Counted from the stretch's first letter, positions 10,560-22,198 are shown. The stretch: DNA of 64,000 nt from Hermatobates lingyangjiaoensis (GCA_026182355.1 JAPFBL010000228.1:62001-126000), one strand, 5' to 3'. The notes: a model not told the origin generated them from the sequence alone. A program made the numbers and translations.

Positions 10560-10995
10560 GGTTCAGGGTATCCCAGTGGCTTGCATGTTCGTCTCTGAAC
10601 TGGTAGATCCCAAGTTCAATTCCCACTCTGGCGTTTGATTTATTCACGCGGGTGGTGAACAAATCTGAGCATGTCGTCCCTCGGAGAGGACGATAAGCTG
10701 TTGGTCCCTGTTTGATGTCAGGTACTAGCTAAAGATCCCTACTGTAAATACAATTAAGTTAGGTAAAATTTAGAACTTCCAATGAAAAAATTAACACGGA
10801 AATGCAGATGGTCCATTAATAAAATTGGTGCTCAATCATACATGAGTCACACTGTCTGCCCTCAGAACAGCACTAATAGGTGAAATCTTATAAGTGTGAC
10901 TCAACTCGCAGATTTCCTTGAAGTCCCCCCCCCCCCCCCTTTCAAACAAGTCATGGAACGACTCAATCACAAAAATTCTACGAGCTGGTAGCTTA
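10560..10995 (+). mobile_element. Long tRNA-derived SINE, copy 1
   Basis: The head has an A-box-like CCCAGTGGCTTGCATG and a B-box-like CAAGTTCAATTCCC. The body is the window's standard SINE body, followed by an extra domain of about 210 bp (AACACGGAAATGCAGATGG, CACACTGTCTGCCCTCAGAA, and an end at GAGCTGGTAG). The same full arrangement recurs at 54845-55280, so the long form is a real subfamily. A poly-C run interrupts it at 10925. Confidence 0.75.
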
Positions 10996-11027
10996 CAAGT
11001 TAATACCATAAGAAAATTATAAAGAGT

Positions 11028-11400
11028 GGGATTACTGATTGCTTTTAACGTAGTGAAATCAGTTATTATGTGGTATTTACTCATTGTAGGGTAAAAAGCT
11101 AATGAAATGGTTTCCACATATAAACATCTAATGGTATAAAAAGGTTTCACATAAACACGTGAAATAACAATCAATTTTCAAACCACAATAAGAAATGGGA
11201 AAACAAGACTAAGATCTTTCAACCGTAACAAGCGGTCTTCGTCAGAGTCAAAAACCCAAAAGACCGCTTGTTACGGTTGAAAGATCTTAGTCTTGTTTTC
11301 CCATTTCTTATTGTGGTTTGATCATCTAATGGTATAAACAACTCGTTTCGAACATGTAGTGTTCTTCCTCAGGCATTAACTAAAAAATACAATTTCATCA
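11028..11400 (-). mobile_element. PLE-G end split by a PLE-A insertion
   Basis: Minus-strand PLE-G end. The tail words TTATGTGGTATTTACTCATT and TAATGAAATGGTTTCCACAT are followed, after the insertion at 11141-11322, by a hammerhead-like motif at 11340-11372 (core CTGAGGA, GAAC/GTTC helix II, GAAACGAGTT). Other family copies (13253, 23602) are continuous across this point. Confidence 0.75.
11141..11322. mobile_element. PLE-A inverted pair nested in PLE-G, 16-bp target duplication
   Basis: 182 bp flanked by identical CATCTAATGGTATAAA at 11125-11140 and 11323-11338. The left arm is a minus-strand PLE-A end with the motif at 11211-11245. The right arm is a plus-strand copy beginning inside the hammerhead (11260-11288, CTGACGA lost) and running to GTGGTTTGAT. 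Both arms therefore point outward from a central junction. Confidence 0.85.
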
Positions 11401-11884
11401 GAGAATTATCTATAGTACAAAGTAAATATTGTACAAAATAAAAATAAAATAAAATAAGGAGGACAGTACGAACCTAAGGGTGAGTCTCTGTGGTACAACT
11501 GACTGGGATTATTGTTTGCTGTTCAAAAAACGATAACATATGCTACATAGCCGCATCTGCATACGTAACAACGTTAATATACAAGCTTACAGCTTGAATA
11601 TTATTTTGTTTACTGATTGACAGATTGCAGCACAAGTAGTTTTTCAGTTTCTTCAGCTACTTAGCTCCAAGAACCACAGATATCAAAATTCATTCCCTAC
11701 TCGTACTTTCTTATGTCTAACACTTTATTAAAATAAATACAGAAAAATGAGGTCATAATTATTTAATGATTTAGTTCTTTTACTACAAGTAAAATATTTA
11801 AGGTAGAGTTGTAAAGACAGTTCCACGAGAAAACACACATAAGTCGAACATTGACAGTTTGTCATTCTACGACATGTTTGACTA

Positions 11885-11990
11885 CGAACATTCTACATTG
11901 GGAGTCCTAAATCTTGCCTAACTCAAATGTATTTCCAGTAGGGTTGTTTAACGAGTGCCTGACATCGTACAGGCTTGGAACCGACGGCTT
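11885..11990 (-). mobile_element. SINE 3' fragment
   Basis: Reverse complement of the family body: GGGAGTCCTAAAT, TTGCCTAACTCAA, GTGCCTGACATC, ACCGACGGCTTAAC. The head is missing. Confidence 0.65.
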
Positions 11991-12060
11991 AACTTTTTTA
12001 ATTTCGCCCGCTCTTTATACTCTTCTAATTTCAAATTTTGTTGTTGTTGTTGTATTGATA

Positions 12061-12449
12061 CACTCATCACGACCATGTGTTCGCAGTTTTAACTATATAG
12101 CATATACTGTTTCTATGTGAGAAGCTGGACGAGGTTAGACGCGTGTTTGCGTGTTGATTTTTTGCTGTTGAAAATAATGGAACAGAGAGTTTATATTAAT
12201 TTTTGTGGAAAAAATTGTATTAAGTGCTCAAAAAATCTTAAAATATTGATAATGGAGTACGGTGAGTCAAATGGAGTAAACAAAAAAAAAAGTTTATAAG
12301 TGGTATAAGTTATTCTACAGGTAAGTATTCTGTTCAATAGTAAACAATTACCGAGTACACAAACACGAGTCTAACCTTTAAGCCTCTCATAAAACAAGAA
12401 AAACACATGCTATATAGTCAAAACTTTGAACACATGATCGTGACGAGTG
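12061..12449 (+). mobile_element. Internally deleted mariner element with long TIRs
   Basis: The left end CACTCATCACGACCATGTGT and the inverted right end CACTCGTCACGATCATGTGT start imperfect terminal inverted repeats of roughly 100 bp. The left flank is TA, as expected for mariner; the right is TG, one change. Only the start of a transposase is inside, so the element is non-autonomous at 389 bp. Confidence 0.75.
12177..12321 (+). pseudogene. Mariner transposase N-terminal fragment
   Basis: An ATG at 12177 opens MEQRVYINFCGKNCIKCSKN and continues to MEYGES. After a shift in a poly-A run it reads KKVYKWYKLFYR. This matches the N-terminal helix-turn-helix of mariner transposases, which binds the TIRs. 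The catalytic DDD domain is absent: the frame runs straight into the right TIR. Confidence 0.75.
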
Positions 12450-13144
12450 TGCCAACACGACAAAAAAAATTTGTGAAATTCGAAATTCAAAAGGTTTCCT
12501 TACTTGTTTCTTCCCATTTCGTATTTCTTTGTGATAATCAACAAGTCATGTAAAATCCATCAATGCCCACTATATCAACGAAATTAAATAATATTTGACG
12601 TAAATTTATAAAAAACACTACCATTTTGAGGTTCTCAAAAAGAAAACTACTCTTTATTAACACTTCCTCTAACTGAAGTACAGAAAGTAACACCAAGGGA
12701 GACAATTTTATAAAATATTGGGCCATCATCTATAAAATAAAGATGACTTTAGAAGGAAGTGTTGAGGAGAGTTTGAGAAAAGTTTTACTTTTGAAAACTT
12801 TAAAAGGTAGTATATCTTATAAAAATTATACATAATCTTGCTTTATTTAGTTTTGTATAATGGGAACTGATGTATTTAACATGACATTGCCCATTCGCAC
12901 AGTGAAATATATAAACAAGATCTTGTTCAAGGAAAATGTATATAAGATTATAAGACGAATGAAAAAAAATTAACTGCTGAGAATTTTCAATATGTTTCCT
13001 ACACTTAGTCTAAAAAAAAATGTAAAGGCTCAGCCTAACTTTAAAAAAAATAAATACATGCTAATAAGAAACAGATGACCCTATACCCACACCCATGTCC
13101 ATTCCAATTTCCAGTCAGTCTTATTCAGAGGCATCACCTTAGGT

Positions 13145-13400
13145 TCGTACTTTACTGCCTTATTTTATTTTAGTATTAGATTTATTGTACTTATTTAACA
13201 TTTGTACTATAGATAATCTCCTCATGGTGTCATTGTATTTTTTAGTTAATGCCTGAAGAAGAACACTACGTGTTCGAAACGCGTTTATCTATATCATTAA
13301 AAGTTTTATATGTGGAGACCATTTCATTAGATTTTTACCCTACAATGAGTAAATACCACATAATAACAGATTGCACTACATTAGAATTAGAACTAAAAAA
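13145..13400 (+). mobile_element. PLE-G 3' end, best-kept copy
   Basis: The hammerhead-like motif 13253-13285 reads CTGAAGA + A + GAACAC-TAC-GTGTTC + GAA + ACGCGT + T. TTAATG upstream pairs with CATTAA downstream as an outer helix I of six pairs. The tail contains GTGGAGACCATTTCATTAG and ends near CACTAC. The overlapping 81-residue frame is not a gene. Confidence 0.75.
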
Positions 13401-13571
13401 ACATTATAAGATCAATCAAAACAAACACTTAAAACACCAAAAACACGAAAAAACTAAAAAAACAATAAAATCACACTTAAAGGTAAAAACTTAAAAGAAC
13501 ACTAAAATCACACATAAACGTAAAAACTTAAAAAACACTTAATAACACTTAAAACCCCTTTAAGTCTTTAG

Positions 13572-13880
13572 AGTAATGCGGTGTTCAGTGATGACGTGTA
13601 CTAAAGCAGATGTACCTGATAACGAACACCACGAGTTCGAAACGCGTTTCTAACACTTAGTGATCATCATTAAGTACATCTACCTCAGTAATGCGGTGTT
13701 CAGTGATGAAGTGTACTAAAGCAGATGTACCTGATAACGAACACCACGAGTTCGAAACGCGTTTCTAACACTTAGTGATCATCATTAAGTACATCTGCCT
13801 CAGTAATGCGGTGTTCAGTGATGACGTGTACTAAAGCAGATGTACCTGATAACGAACACTACGAGTTCGAAACGCGTTTC
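13572..13880 (+). repeat. 115-bp tandem repeat built from hammerhead-like arms
   Basis: About 2.7 units start at 13572, 13687 and 13802 (AGTAATGCGG), nearly identical. Each unit holds CTGATAA + C + GAAC...GTTC + GAAACGCGTTTC. In the complete units a second arm converges from the other strand on the same GAAACGCGTTTC palindrome (TGATGATCAC, TAAGTGTTA, GAAACGCG on the minus strand). The unit is thus a fusion of two PLE-G-type motifs head to head. The third unit stops just after the palindrome. Confidence 0.8.
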
Positions 13881-13889
13881 AAGGAAATA

Positions 13890-14990
13890 AAATTGTGGTG
13901 AAGACTTAAAATATTTTTCTTCACCATCATGAATAAATACCAAACAATAAACGCTTCCATAGCTGGTGAGTTAAAACATCTTATAAGATTTATCAAAAAC
14001 ACTTATAACACTAAAAAACTGTAAAAACTAAAAAAAACCACTAAAGTAACACTTAAAAAAATTATACGATCTATTAAAAACACTTGTAACAATAAAACAC
14101 AAAAAACACTTAAAACATGTTTAAAAATCAATAACAAAGAAAATTAATAAACCTAAGAGATTTAACATGGCGTTCAAGTTACTGGAGTTTTAGTATACAA
14201 GAAAGAAAATATTTAGTGAATTTTTATCCAAAACTTGAATTAATAAAAAAAAAAATGTCAAACGACAATTGGATGACATGAGGAAAGTCCTTAAAACATT
14301 TGAAGTACTTCTATTCTCATTTAATAGCTATCAATCCAATTCAAAATGTATTTATACAAAGTGCAAATATGAATATACCCAACTCATCCTTCAAATCCAG
14401 ACACACATACACACTCTTCTCTCTGCATAAACCACCCTCAGCCATCTATTTCAACAAAACGCTCTCTCTACACGAATATTCAATTTTCAAAACAAATGGA
14501 ATTTCCATAACTTTTTTTTAAAAAAAAAAAAACACGGTTTGACCCTCGTTTGAGGCTTCCTTTAAATAAACATGAAATAAAGGCACAATTCGTCTGGCCT
14601 ATTAAGGGGGTTTTTTTTATTAGTTGGAATATGCTTGAATGTCGTGACGTTATATCATACAATACGACCTATCGTGGCCTTTTACTACATACTATTCGCT
14701 TACTGAATTAAATTCCTTGTTTTCTTCATACAACATATTTATTCATATTTTTTTTTTAAAAAAAAAAAAGATCTATTACTATATAAATATTGCTCAAAGC
14801 TAAAAATATATCCTAATATATACATCCTTTAAACAAAAAAACAATATTTCATAAAGGAAAAAAAATCACAAATACTTCAATTTTCCCCTGAAATTATTTT
14901 ACATAAGAAAACATTATACTTCTATAATATTATAACTGAAACATTATCATTGTGATAAGGCCTGACCACCTTTGTTTTACATGATTGCAA
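13890..14990. other. A-rich region, no gene seen
   Basis: Recurrent AAAACACTTA-like words at 13500-14110 and homopolymer A/T runs at 14512-14530 and 14750-14770. The frame at 14300-14521 has no domain. Confidence 0.4.
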
Positions 14991-14999
14991 ATCCCCAAA

Positions 15000-15690
15000 T
15001 CCCCTATTTTTATCCCAGCCCCAATCTAAGGTGTTATGCGACCTGTGCCGAAGGATGGATGATACAGGGGTTACTGTATTATAAACGGAGCCTCAAGGGT
15101 ACCAGGCATACTCTCAAGGGTATGCGGTGCTCTGCCGAAACGGACAAAATACCAGCGATAGGGATACAGAGATTTTCCCCTATATGATGCTAAGGGGAAG
15201 GAAGTCCGGAGACCATCCTCCGGAAGTGCAGAGTGTCCAAAAGCGCTAACTAGTGGGAGCCAACCTCCGACAAGTGTACCTAAGGACCCGAAGAAGGAGA
15301 AAGGAAGTCACTTTCTCCCAAAACGTAGGGAGCTCGTTCAGAGATACGACTTCAGAGAGTACCAGCATAAATCATGGTGAGATTTTCCCCTTCATGATGT
15401 AAGGGGAAGGCATAGTCAGGAGACCACCTCCAGGTAAGATTCTAGAGAGTTCCATAAAGTCGCATACTAGTGGGAGCCAACCTCCTCAGAGTGTACAAGA
15501 CCCGAATAGTGAGAAAGTAATCACCTTCAGAACGGTACAGAGCTTCTTAGAGGATTAAACCACTTCAGAGGTACAGAAAATTCATGGTGAGGATTAACCA
15601 CCTTCAGAGGTACAGACAATTCATAGTGAGGATTAACCACCTTCAGAGGTACAGACAATTCATAGTGAAGAGTGAACCAAACTCATATGA
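15000..15690 (+). repeat. GC-richer block with internal direct repeats
   Basis: Clearly richer in G and C than its surroundings. Two diverged units of about 200 bp (15171-15366 and 15379-15576) share GAGATTTTCCCCT, AAGGGGAAGG, TAGTGGGAGCCAACCTCC and GACCCGAA. Three shorter units of about 42 bp follow (15580-15670) with GGATTAACCACCTTCAGAGG. No long intact frame. It may be the 5' untranslated repeat region of a non-LTR retrotransposon, but I do not recognise the family. Confidence 0.6.
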
Positions 15691-17095
15691 TTCCTAAACC
15701 CTTAAACGGCCAGGATCTAGTAATTATCCTAACTCTGACTAAAGTTACTTGAATATATAACAAACTGAGACCTTATTAATACTTTTACTAAAAATAGACA
15801 ATTATGTCGATATTGGTAGTTGTATTCAGCTATCACGTTTAATCCAATCACTCTAATACAAAATAATAATGAGTAATAGAAAATTGATTGGAAAAGAGAA
15901 AGTATTACACGAGCTATGCTCACATGGAAAAAGGTTTTATGTTAAAATTACATACGAAAATACTAAAAATAAGAAACAAATTAGGCTACAAATTACTTAG
16001 TGGTTACACTAAGAGCTCTTCAAGCTAATAAGCTGGCAAAGTACTGTATTAACTATTCTGTTAATTGAAATGTAACGAGCTGATATTCAAGAACACCTGA
16101 AGAGCACTTAAGAATTCAACTTACCAATTATAGTACACGTATTTCAATAGAACTCAAGGGCAATATATTAAAATATACTCAGAATATATAATTACAATAC
16201 TAAGTCAATATACAAAAAACACATATTTTAGGAGTTCATTATTACTAAATTAGTTATGTCAAGTGAAGAGTTCATTTTTACTGTAGATGGAGAGGTGGTT
16301 ATCATTAACTGCGCATTTCATTCTCAAATATACAAACCTTAATTTAGGCAACAATTATGCTTTTAAAATAAGTAAAACTTAAAATTATAACTTTGCTTCA
16401 TACAGACTGACTCGACTAAAATATTGATTAATGTTACTGTTACTTATAATCTCTAAAGCTTATAATTTAAAGCTAATATAATACACTTTAAATGACTTTG
16501 GGACATTTAAAATAAACACTTATCCAAAAGCTATTTTATTTCATGATTTTAAGTACTACTATATTAAAAAAAGTATGCCTTAACCAAAAATAGCACAATT
16601 TGATTCAAACATTTAAATATTAGATATAATAAAAGAGAAACGATAGTTCATTATTCTAAATTAATATTAATTTTCCTAACTAAAAACATAATGTTTACTT
16701 TGTAATATGGCATAAAAAAAAAACTTGAAATAGCTTGGAGACGTGAAAGAAACTCCCGTTTAAATTTTCATGTTACAAGGGAAAGCCAATAAAAACGAAG
16801 GAAAAGATCGTAACTCCTATAAAATAGGTTCAAGTTTAATGAAATTTTGCGCACAAACCATAGTGGTAGGGAAACGAGATGGTTTTAAATTCTTTTAGTT
16901 ATGACAAACAATTTTAATTTAATCATAAATTATACATAATTTTAAATATTATTGAATTAGAAAATCACATCAAAACATATAGGACACAGGCATTACTAAC
17001 TTCTGTATTTCAAACATCGTCATCAACAGGAGGCGGTGCCACACCCTGCCTCCCTGAGGGAACTTCACCTCTTGATAAAGGCGATTATCGAAATA
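15691..17095. other. AT-rich region, no gene seen
   Basis: Unique-looking sequence of 1.4 kb with no domain, repeat family or inverted repeat that I can recognise. Confidence 0.4.
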
Positions 17096-17098
17096 GAG

Positions 17099-17169
17099 TC
17101 TAACGAAGACCGCTTGTTACGGTTGAAAGATCTTAGTCTTGTTTTCCCATTTTCTTATTGAGGTTTGAT

Positions 17170-17202
<33 letters not shown>

Positions 17203-17203
17203 A
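17099..17203 (+). mobile_element. PLE-A end running into a TA array
   Basis: The motif 17099-17134 has core CTAACGA (the G of CTGA changed) but an intact helix II and AGATCT + T. It is followed by CTTGTTTTCCCATTTTCTTA and then (TA)n at 17164-17203. Confidence 0.65.
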
Positions 17204-17224
17204 TATTGATAAAAGTATCGACCG

Positions 17225-17490
17225 TGGAATAGAAACGAAACTAAAGTATATCGGGACTCGGCCAGTTCTTCAGGTTCAAATTAAACTCTCATTGCCAATG
17301 TTTCGGTTTTTATTTAAAACTTTTTTCATAGGCAGAAGTATAAATTTTGAAACAGAAAAACTAAGTATTACATTACAAATTATTTAACAAAGAAAAATAG
17401 TTTGTGGATTTCAACAACTGCAGTTTGAATGAACACGTGATACTGAACTGATTAATTTGAACCTGACCGAGTCCCGATAATCTTCAGTTT

Positions 17491-17525
<35 letters not shown>
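17225..17525. mobile_element. PLE-F element with inverted ends, between TA arrays
   Basis: The left end (17248-17286, TATCGGGACTCGG, then CAGGTTCAAATTAA) is the inverse of the right end (17452-17482, TTAATTTGAACCTG, then CCGAGTCCCGATAA). The inside holds a minus-strand remnant of the hammerhead region: CCTATGAAAAAAG, a pairing stem, then the GAAACATTGGC form of GAAACGTTGGC. The core CTGANGA is lost in this family. (TA)n flanks at 17164-17203 and 17494-17525. Confidence 0.6.
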
Positions 17526-17529
<4 letters not shown>

Positions 17530-17531
<2 letters not shown>

Positions 17532-18415
17532 AGAATCACAATATACACGTGATGCATTCAATGAAGTTTAAACCACAAAGGAAAAAATAGAAATTGTTGG
17601 GGGGTTTGGAGGTTTAGAAAAAAACTTAAATTATATTTATTTAGAGATTTATTTAAAAACATTTTTTAATGTTCTAATGAATTATTATATGTTAGAAGTG
17701 TAAAATTGTTAAATGTAAAAAATTAACTCCATTCAATGATACTTTCTGATGTTTTTCATATTGAATATTTATAGGCTAGGCAGGATAGCGTCCATCGGGT
17801 TAGCTATTATGTTAATAATACCAAATTAAGTTTAGCTGAAGGCAACACGACATTCACTGACAGTTAGGCGGTAGAAAGTTTACAGCATATATAAACACTA
17901 TGAAGCTGTCCTTCACAAAACCTTTATAAAAAAAAAACAAAAAACAGCCACTATTGGGGGGTGGTTTTCGATATAGTCCAGTGAATATGAATTACAACCA
18001 AAATAAATACACTCAACCCGGAGTTTCCTACTCTTTTTTCTCCCAAATAGCATAAATTATCATCCGAATATTAGTAATTCACCGACCGAGTAGCCTAGGA
18101 CACTCCAATTTTGCTTTCTTAAACAAACTATACCTTTATTATGCATTAACCATATTATTATTACGTATTTTAATATATAATAAACATAAACTAACTGTAT
18201 CGACCTGTATTTGATGGTTGTGATTATGATTGTGATTTACAGCAAGGTGTAACTCCCATTTCATTTCAAATCTTTTCAAATCGGTCATTACAGTGTTCAG
18301 CCGATCTAACCCTACTAAACTGTGTTGATGTAAGGCTATATATCCTATGGTACGTCTTGGCCTACCGTCAATAGTTAAGAAAGGTTTCTTTTCATTAACT
18401 ATAAGGTTTATTATG
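17530..18415. other. Region without recognised gene
   Basis: No domain. TGGTACGTCTTGG at about 18349 echoes repeat R2 further right, so part of this region may belong to a longer R2 copy. Confidence 0.35.
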
Positions 18416-18419
18416 TATT

Positions 18420-18700
18420 AATAGTGTTTATTTATATTAAATGTATAGTGTGCTAAAATAAATTAAATTGAGATACTTAGCCCTTCTAGAAAGTTTTAGT
18501 GAGGTTATACGTTTAGTACAATGATACGTCTTGGCATGCTGTCAACCACTTAGCCGAGCATACCCACCATTAGACTACCACTTACCAGTGTTACCAATTA
18601 CCGGACTTTTCTGTTTCCGGATCTGTCTCGGCCTCCATTAGTACAGAAATTCGAGAGTCGAGTGTATATTGTTTAAAGGTTTGAATCTCCTGGCGACTTT
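18420..18700 (+). repeat. Dispersed repeat R2, copy 1
   Basis: Aligns with 20580-20870. Shared words are CCTTCTAGAAAGTTTTAGTG, ACGTCTTG, CCACTTAGCCGA, CACTTACCAG, CTTTTCTGTTTCC and GAAATTCGAGAGTC. Class unknown. Confidence 0.65.
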
Positions 18701-19144
18701 TAATATTAATTTGAATTTAGGGAGGCAACCTTGAATAGGGCAAACAATTATTGCACAATGTCGAGCTTATCGATTGAACGACGGTGGAAATAAGCTGTAA
18801 AATGAATTGACTGCGGCAGGAAGTTAAAGATGTTTACCTTATCGCAGCCAGAATCCATTTGATTTTGAAAGGAAAAATAAAACAGGTCTGGAAATGAAGG
18901 AAAAGAGAAATATCGACTTTATTAAAGTTGAAAACAAATTAAAGTCCGAGAAGCCTTACAAGGCTATATTGGAAACGCAAAAGGTTTCTGTGGATCTGAA
19001 ACCTGGGACAACCAAACATCGAAACAAACAAAAAAATATACATGATTTTATTGTCATCTAACTCATGTTAATACAACACCCTCCAGACCCTTCAGCTATG
19101 TTGATTCTCAGTCGGCCATCAAAAATCATGCCTTTGATTTAGAG

Positions 19145-19998
19145 CAGTGGTTCCCGAAGTGGTCCACATGGACCCCAATGGGTTGGGACAACCAAACATC
19201 AAAACAAAAAAAAAAATAGAAATAATTTTTTTTTCTAGTCATTAGGAGTAGACTAGAAGAGAGGACGAACAACAGTTCGAAATATTGAGAAATCTGTAAG
19301 TGTGCTGTTTATTCCTTTTTCTGTGTCATACTTTGTGTAATTTAAAGTTTTATAATCCTTGTGGACCGTTTCTTAATTTTGTAAAAATATATGAAATCAT
19401 AGTAATCTGACCACTAGAATATTCAAACAATATAAAACAATATATATACTCAAACAAATATAAAACAATATAAACAAATATAATTTGTATTATAGTGTCT
19501 TCCTAATGATGAACACAAACGTTCGAAACGCGTTGAATAAAACTTCATTTGTGCGGAGACTTTTGTTTGTTTATCCATTTTACCTCAGAATGAGTAAATA
19601 CCACACAATTACGGGTTACACAACTAATGATTTAAAACAAAAGCTTGCTTTATAATTTAGGCCCAATATTTTCGTCAGTTTGTTATAATGTTCTATTATA
19701 TTTGCTTTTCCTATATTCAAAACTGATTATTTTAAATTTATTTCGGCATACTTTATAAAATGTTAATAAAAATATATTTTGTTATTGTTTTAAAAAGATT
19801 TTTGTACTTCGGCATCACGTAATAAATGTAAATAACTTATTTCATTGCTACGCGTTTGATTTAGCTAAAAACAAATATTCGTTTGGAAACTTCCACATTA
19901 TTATGTTGTTTATGTACCCGGGGGGGTGGGGGGGGGGGGTCCACCGATTGTTATATAGCTCAATCACAAGTAAACAAAGGTTGAGAACAGAACCCCTG
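19145..19998 (+). mobile_element. hAT-type non-autonomous element with nested PLE ends
   Basis: The left end CAGTGGTTCCCGAAGTGG and the right end (inverted) CAGGGGTTCTGTTCTCAACC are hAT-like. The flanking 8-mers ATTTAGAG and ATATAGAG differ at one base, consistent with a hAT target duplication. The interior aligns with 53634-54115 (CCCAATATTTTCGTCAGTTT, then TTTCGGCATACTTTA) and less well with 34885-35285. It carries a PLE-D motif at 19261-19286 and a PLE-G motif at 19502-19534, which are later insertions. No transposase. Confidence 0.7.
19502..19640 (+). mobile_element. PLE-G 3' end nested in the hAT element
   Basis: Core CTAATGA (the G of CTGA changed), GAAC/GTTC helix II, GAA + ACGCGT + T, then the family tail to TACACAAC. 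Confidence 0.6.
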
Positions 19999-20579
19999 AT
20001 ATAGAGTGTATGAGGACAAATAACAAGCAAAAATTCTTTTTTTAATTTAAAGTTATTCTTGAATCTAAAAATATAAGGAATGTCGATAAATATTAATATC
20101 TATGTTTAAAAAAAAACAAAGGGAATAGCAAAACAGGGACTGAGCGTTGGCTCAATAGGTTGAAAACTAATCAAGCAAAACTAGCGGTCAATAAACAAAG
20201 GAAACCGTCATCTCCCAAAGCCCTATCCATCAAAACCAACTCAAAAGAGTCGTAAAAATGTTGAAATAATGGCGGGAATTGAGCCAGAATGCTGTCATTC
20301 ATCTTCAGATGAACCCTGCTCCCGGAGTAACGGGTAACTGGTCCATCACTAAGGCTGAACTACCGAACACACACAACGAGCAAACAGTAGCCCTTAAAAA
20401 CTGATTATGGGCAAGTAGACCTCTATCCATTCAATGAAAGGCGAATACACTCGATCCTCGAGTTTAAGTACTTCAAGAAACCGTACTGTCAAGTGTCTGT
20501 ACTTTTTTCCTTCCTAATAGCTGTAGCAGTGATGGCTCAGCTGGTCGACGAACAGGTTAGCCGCCTACATTAAAAATTT

Positions 20580-20870
20580 TTTTTTTGTTAGTTATATTGT
20601 TTATTATTTATAAATAATCCTGTTTACATAATATAAATTATAGTATGTTAAAGTAAATGAAACTGAAAGAGCCTAGGCCTTCTAGAAAGTTTTAGTGAGG
20701 TTATGTTCAATGGTACGTCTTGACAAGCGGTTAACCACTTAGCCGACCCTACACACCATTAGGCTACCACTTACCAGCGCTACCATTTTCGAACTTTTCT
20801 GTTTCCTGACCTCTCTCGGTTTTTAGTACGGAAATTCGAGAGTCAAGTGTATAACAATACAAACAAACAT
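20580..20870 (+). repeat. Dispersed repeat R2, copy 2
   Basis: Second copy of the sequence at 18420-18700, with the same order of shared words. Class unknown. Confidence 0.65.
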
Positions 20871-21194
20871 TAATGTTTACCTATAATGCCCATAACGTGC
20901 TCAATTCAGGTATCTCGCCCATGATTTTCCTGGGCAGCACAAAATATTCTCGCAAAAAACGAGGTCTATCACTCCAGAAACTAAAATTCTTTTTTATTGA
21001 ATATGCAACATTTAGTTACAGATAAATCTACTTTTTTATATAAAATGCATTTATAAAGATGTGATTAAAATATAGTTGTAAATTTCTCTGGAAAAATAAC
21101 ATTTCCTTAGCACACTTGTATGAATAAAACGAAGCTTGAAAAGTTGTTGTTTTCCGACGTCCAGACTTCTAAGACTTTCACATTTTTCGTATTC

Positions 21195-21350
21195 ATCTAG
21201 GGAGGGTCATTGTAGCTCATACAGGAATGGACGAGCCACATTACCAGTTGATTCTACATTGAGAGTGTTAAATTTTGCCTAACTCAACTGTATTTAGAAG
21301 TAGGGATCTTTAACGAATACCTGACATCAGACAGACACTGGTCTAATATT
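21195..21350 (-). mobile_element. SINE fragment
   Basis: Reverse complement of the SINE body and tail: TTGATTCTACATTGAGAGTG, TTTTGCCTAACTCAACTGTA, GATCTTTAACGAATACCTGA. The tRNA-like head is missing. Confidence 0.6.
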
Positions 21351-22198
21351 TCATTAAAAAAAATATCAGCAATATAACTTTTCATATTATTTATTAAAAA
21401 AAAAAAGGCGCATATTAATGAAAACAAATAAAAAGGATCAAATATAAAAAATAAAAATTAATAAAGAAATGTAAATAATTAATAACGAAATAACCTAAAG
21501 CTACTAAATGGAGCTGTGAATATATTGGTGCAATGGAATACACGTAATTACATGTAAAGTGGATTAGCTCAACCTAGCAAAACTATAAGTGGAGATATAA
21601 TGAAGTTCAAACAGATGAAATTGCCCAAGAAAAAGAAGAAAATCACTGTGGGGGCAGAAGGAGAGGAAAAGGTTTCACATCACCCGAGGTTAACAACTCA
21701 ATAGCATAAGGCACTTATATGAACTAGCAGACGTGCCCGTCCGTCTTCGACGGTTTTATATTAACAAAAATTCAGATGATACGTCGTATTCTAAAATATT
21801 ATTACAAATTACAGAATAGTAGAAAATATCATTATTAGTACAGTCCATTACTGTCATTAGACCTAGAGTTTCTTTTAGGTTTTGTAACCTTAGAAATTGA
21901 GCTCACATGTGATTTTAATCTAAGCATACTTTTTATTTTAGTACGCAGGTAAGTAGGACTCACTTTTCCAAAGAGAGGAAATTATGATAAACGTAAAAGA
22001 TAGAAAAATCAACTAACAATACCTTCTTGCTACAGGTATCAGGCACATAAAAATACCTGTATATCTGTACAGGTTTTGTTTCTAGATTTCATAGAATTGA
22101 CTCATTTCTAGTTATCCTATGATCATTTATCAATTTAATCCTATCGTATTACCATAATATAAACGATGATACTATATAAGATCTGTCAAAAGGTCATT
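21350..22198. other. Region without recognised gene
   Basis: Contains a short perfect palindrome CCGTCTTCGACGG near 21741. No domain or family recognised. Confidence 0.35.

Noticed and set aside
13572..13880. CRISPR-like array
   Set aside because: The whole 115-bp unit is repeated with no variable spacers, there are no cas genes, and the setting is eukaryotic.
20230..20345. Additional hammerhead-like motif (CTGAAGATGAATGACAGCATTC on the minus strand, shown in parts)
   Set aside because: The core and a GAATG/CATTC stem are present, but no GAAA follows the stem, so it fails the motif definition used here.
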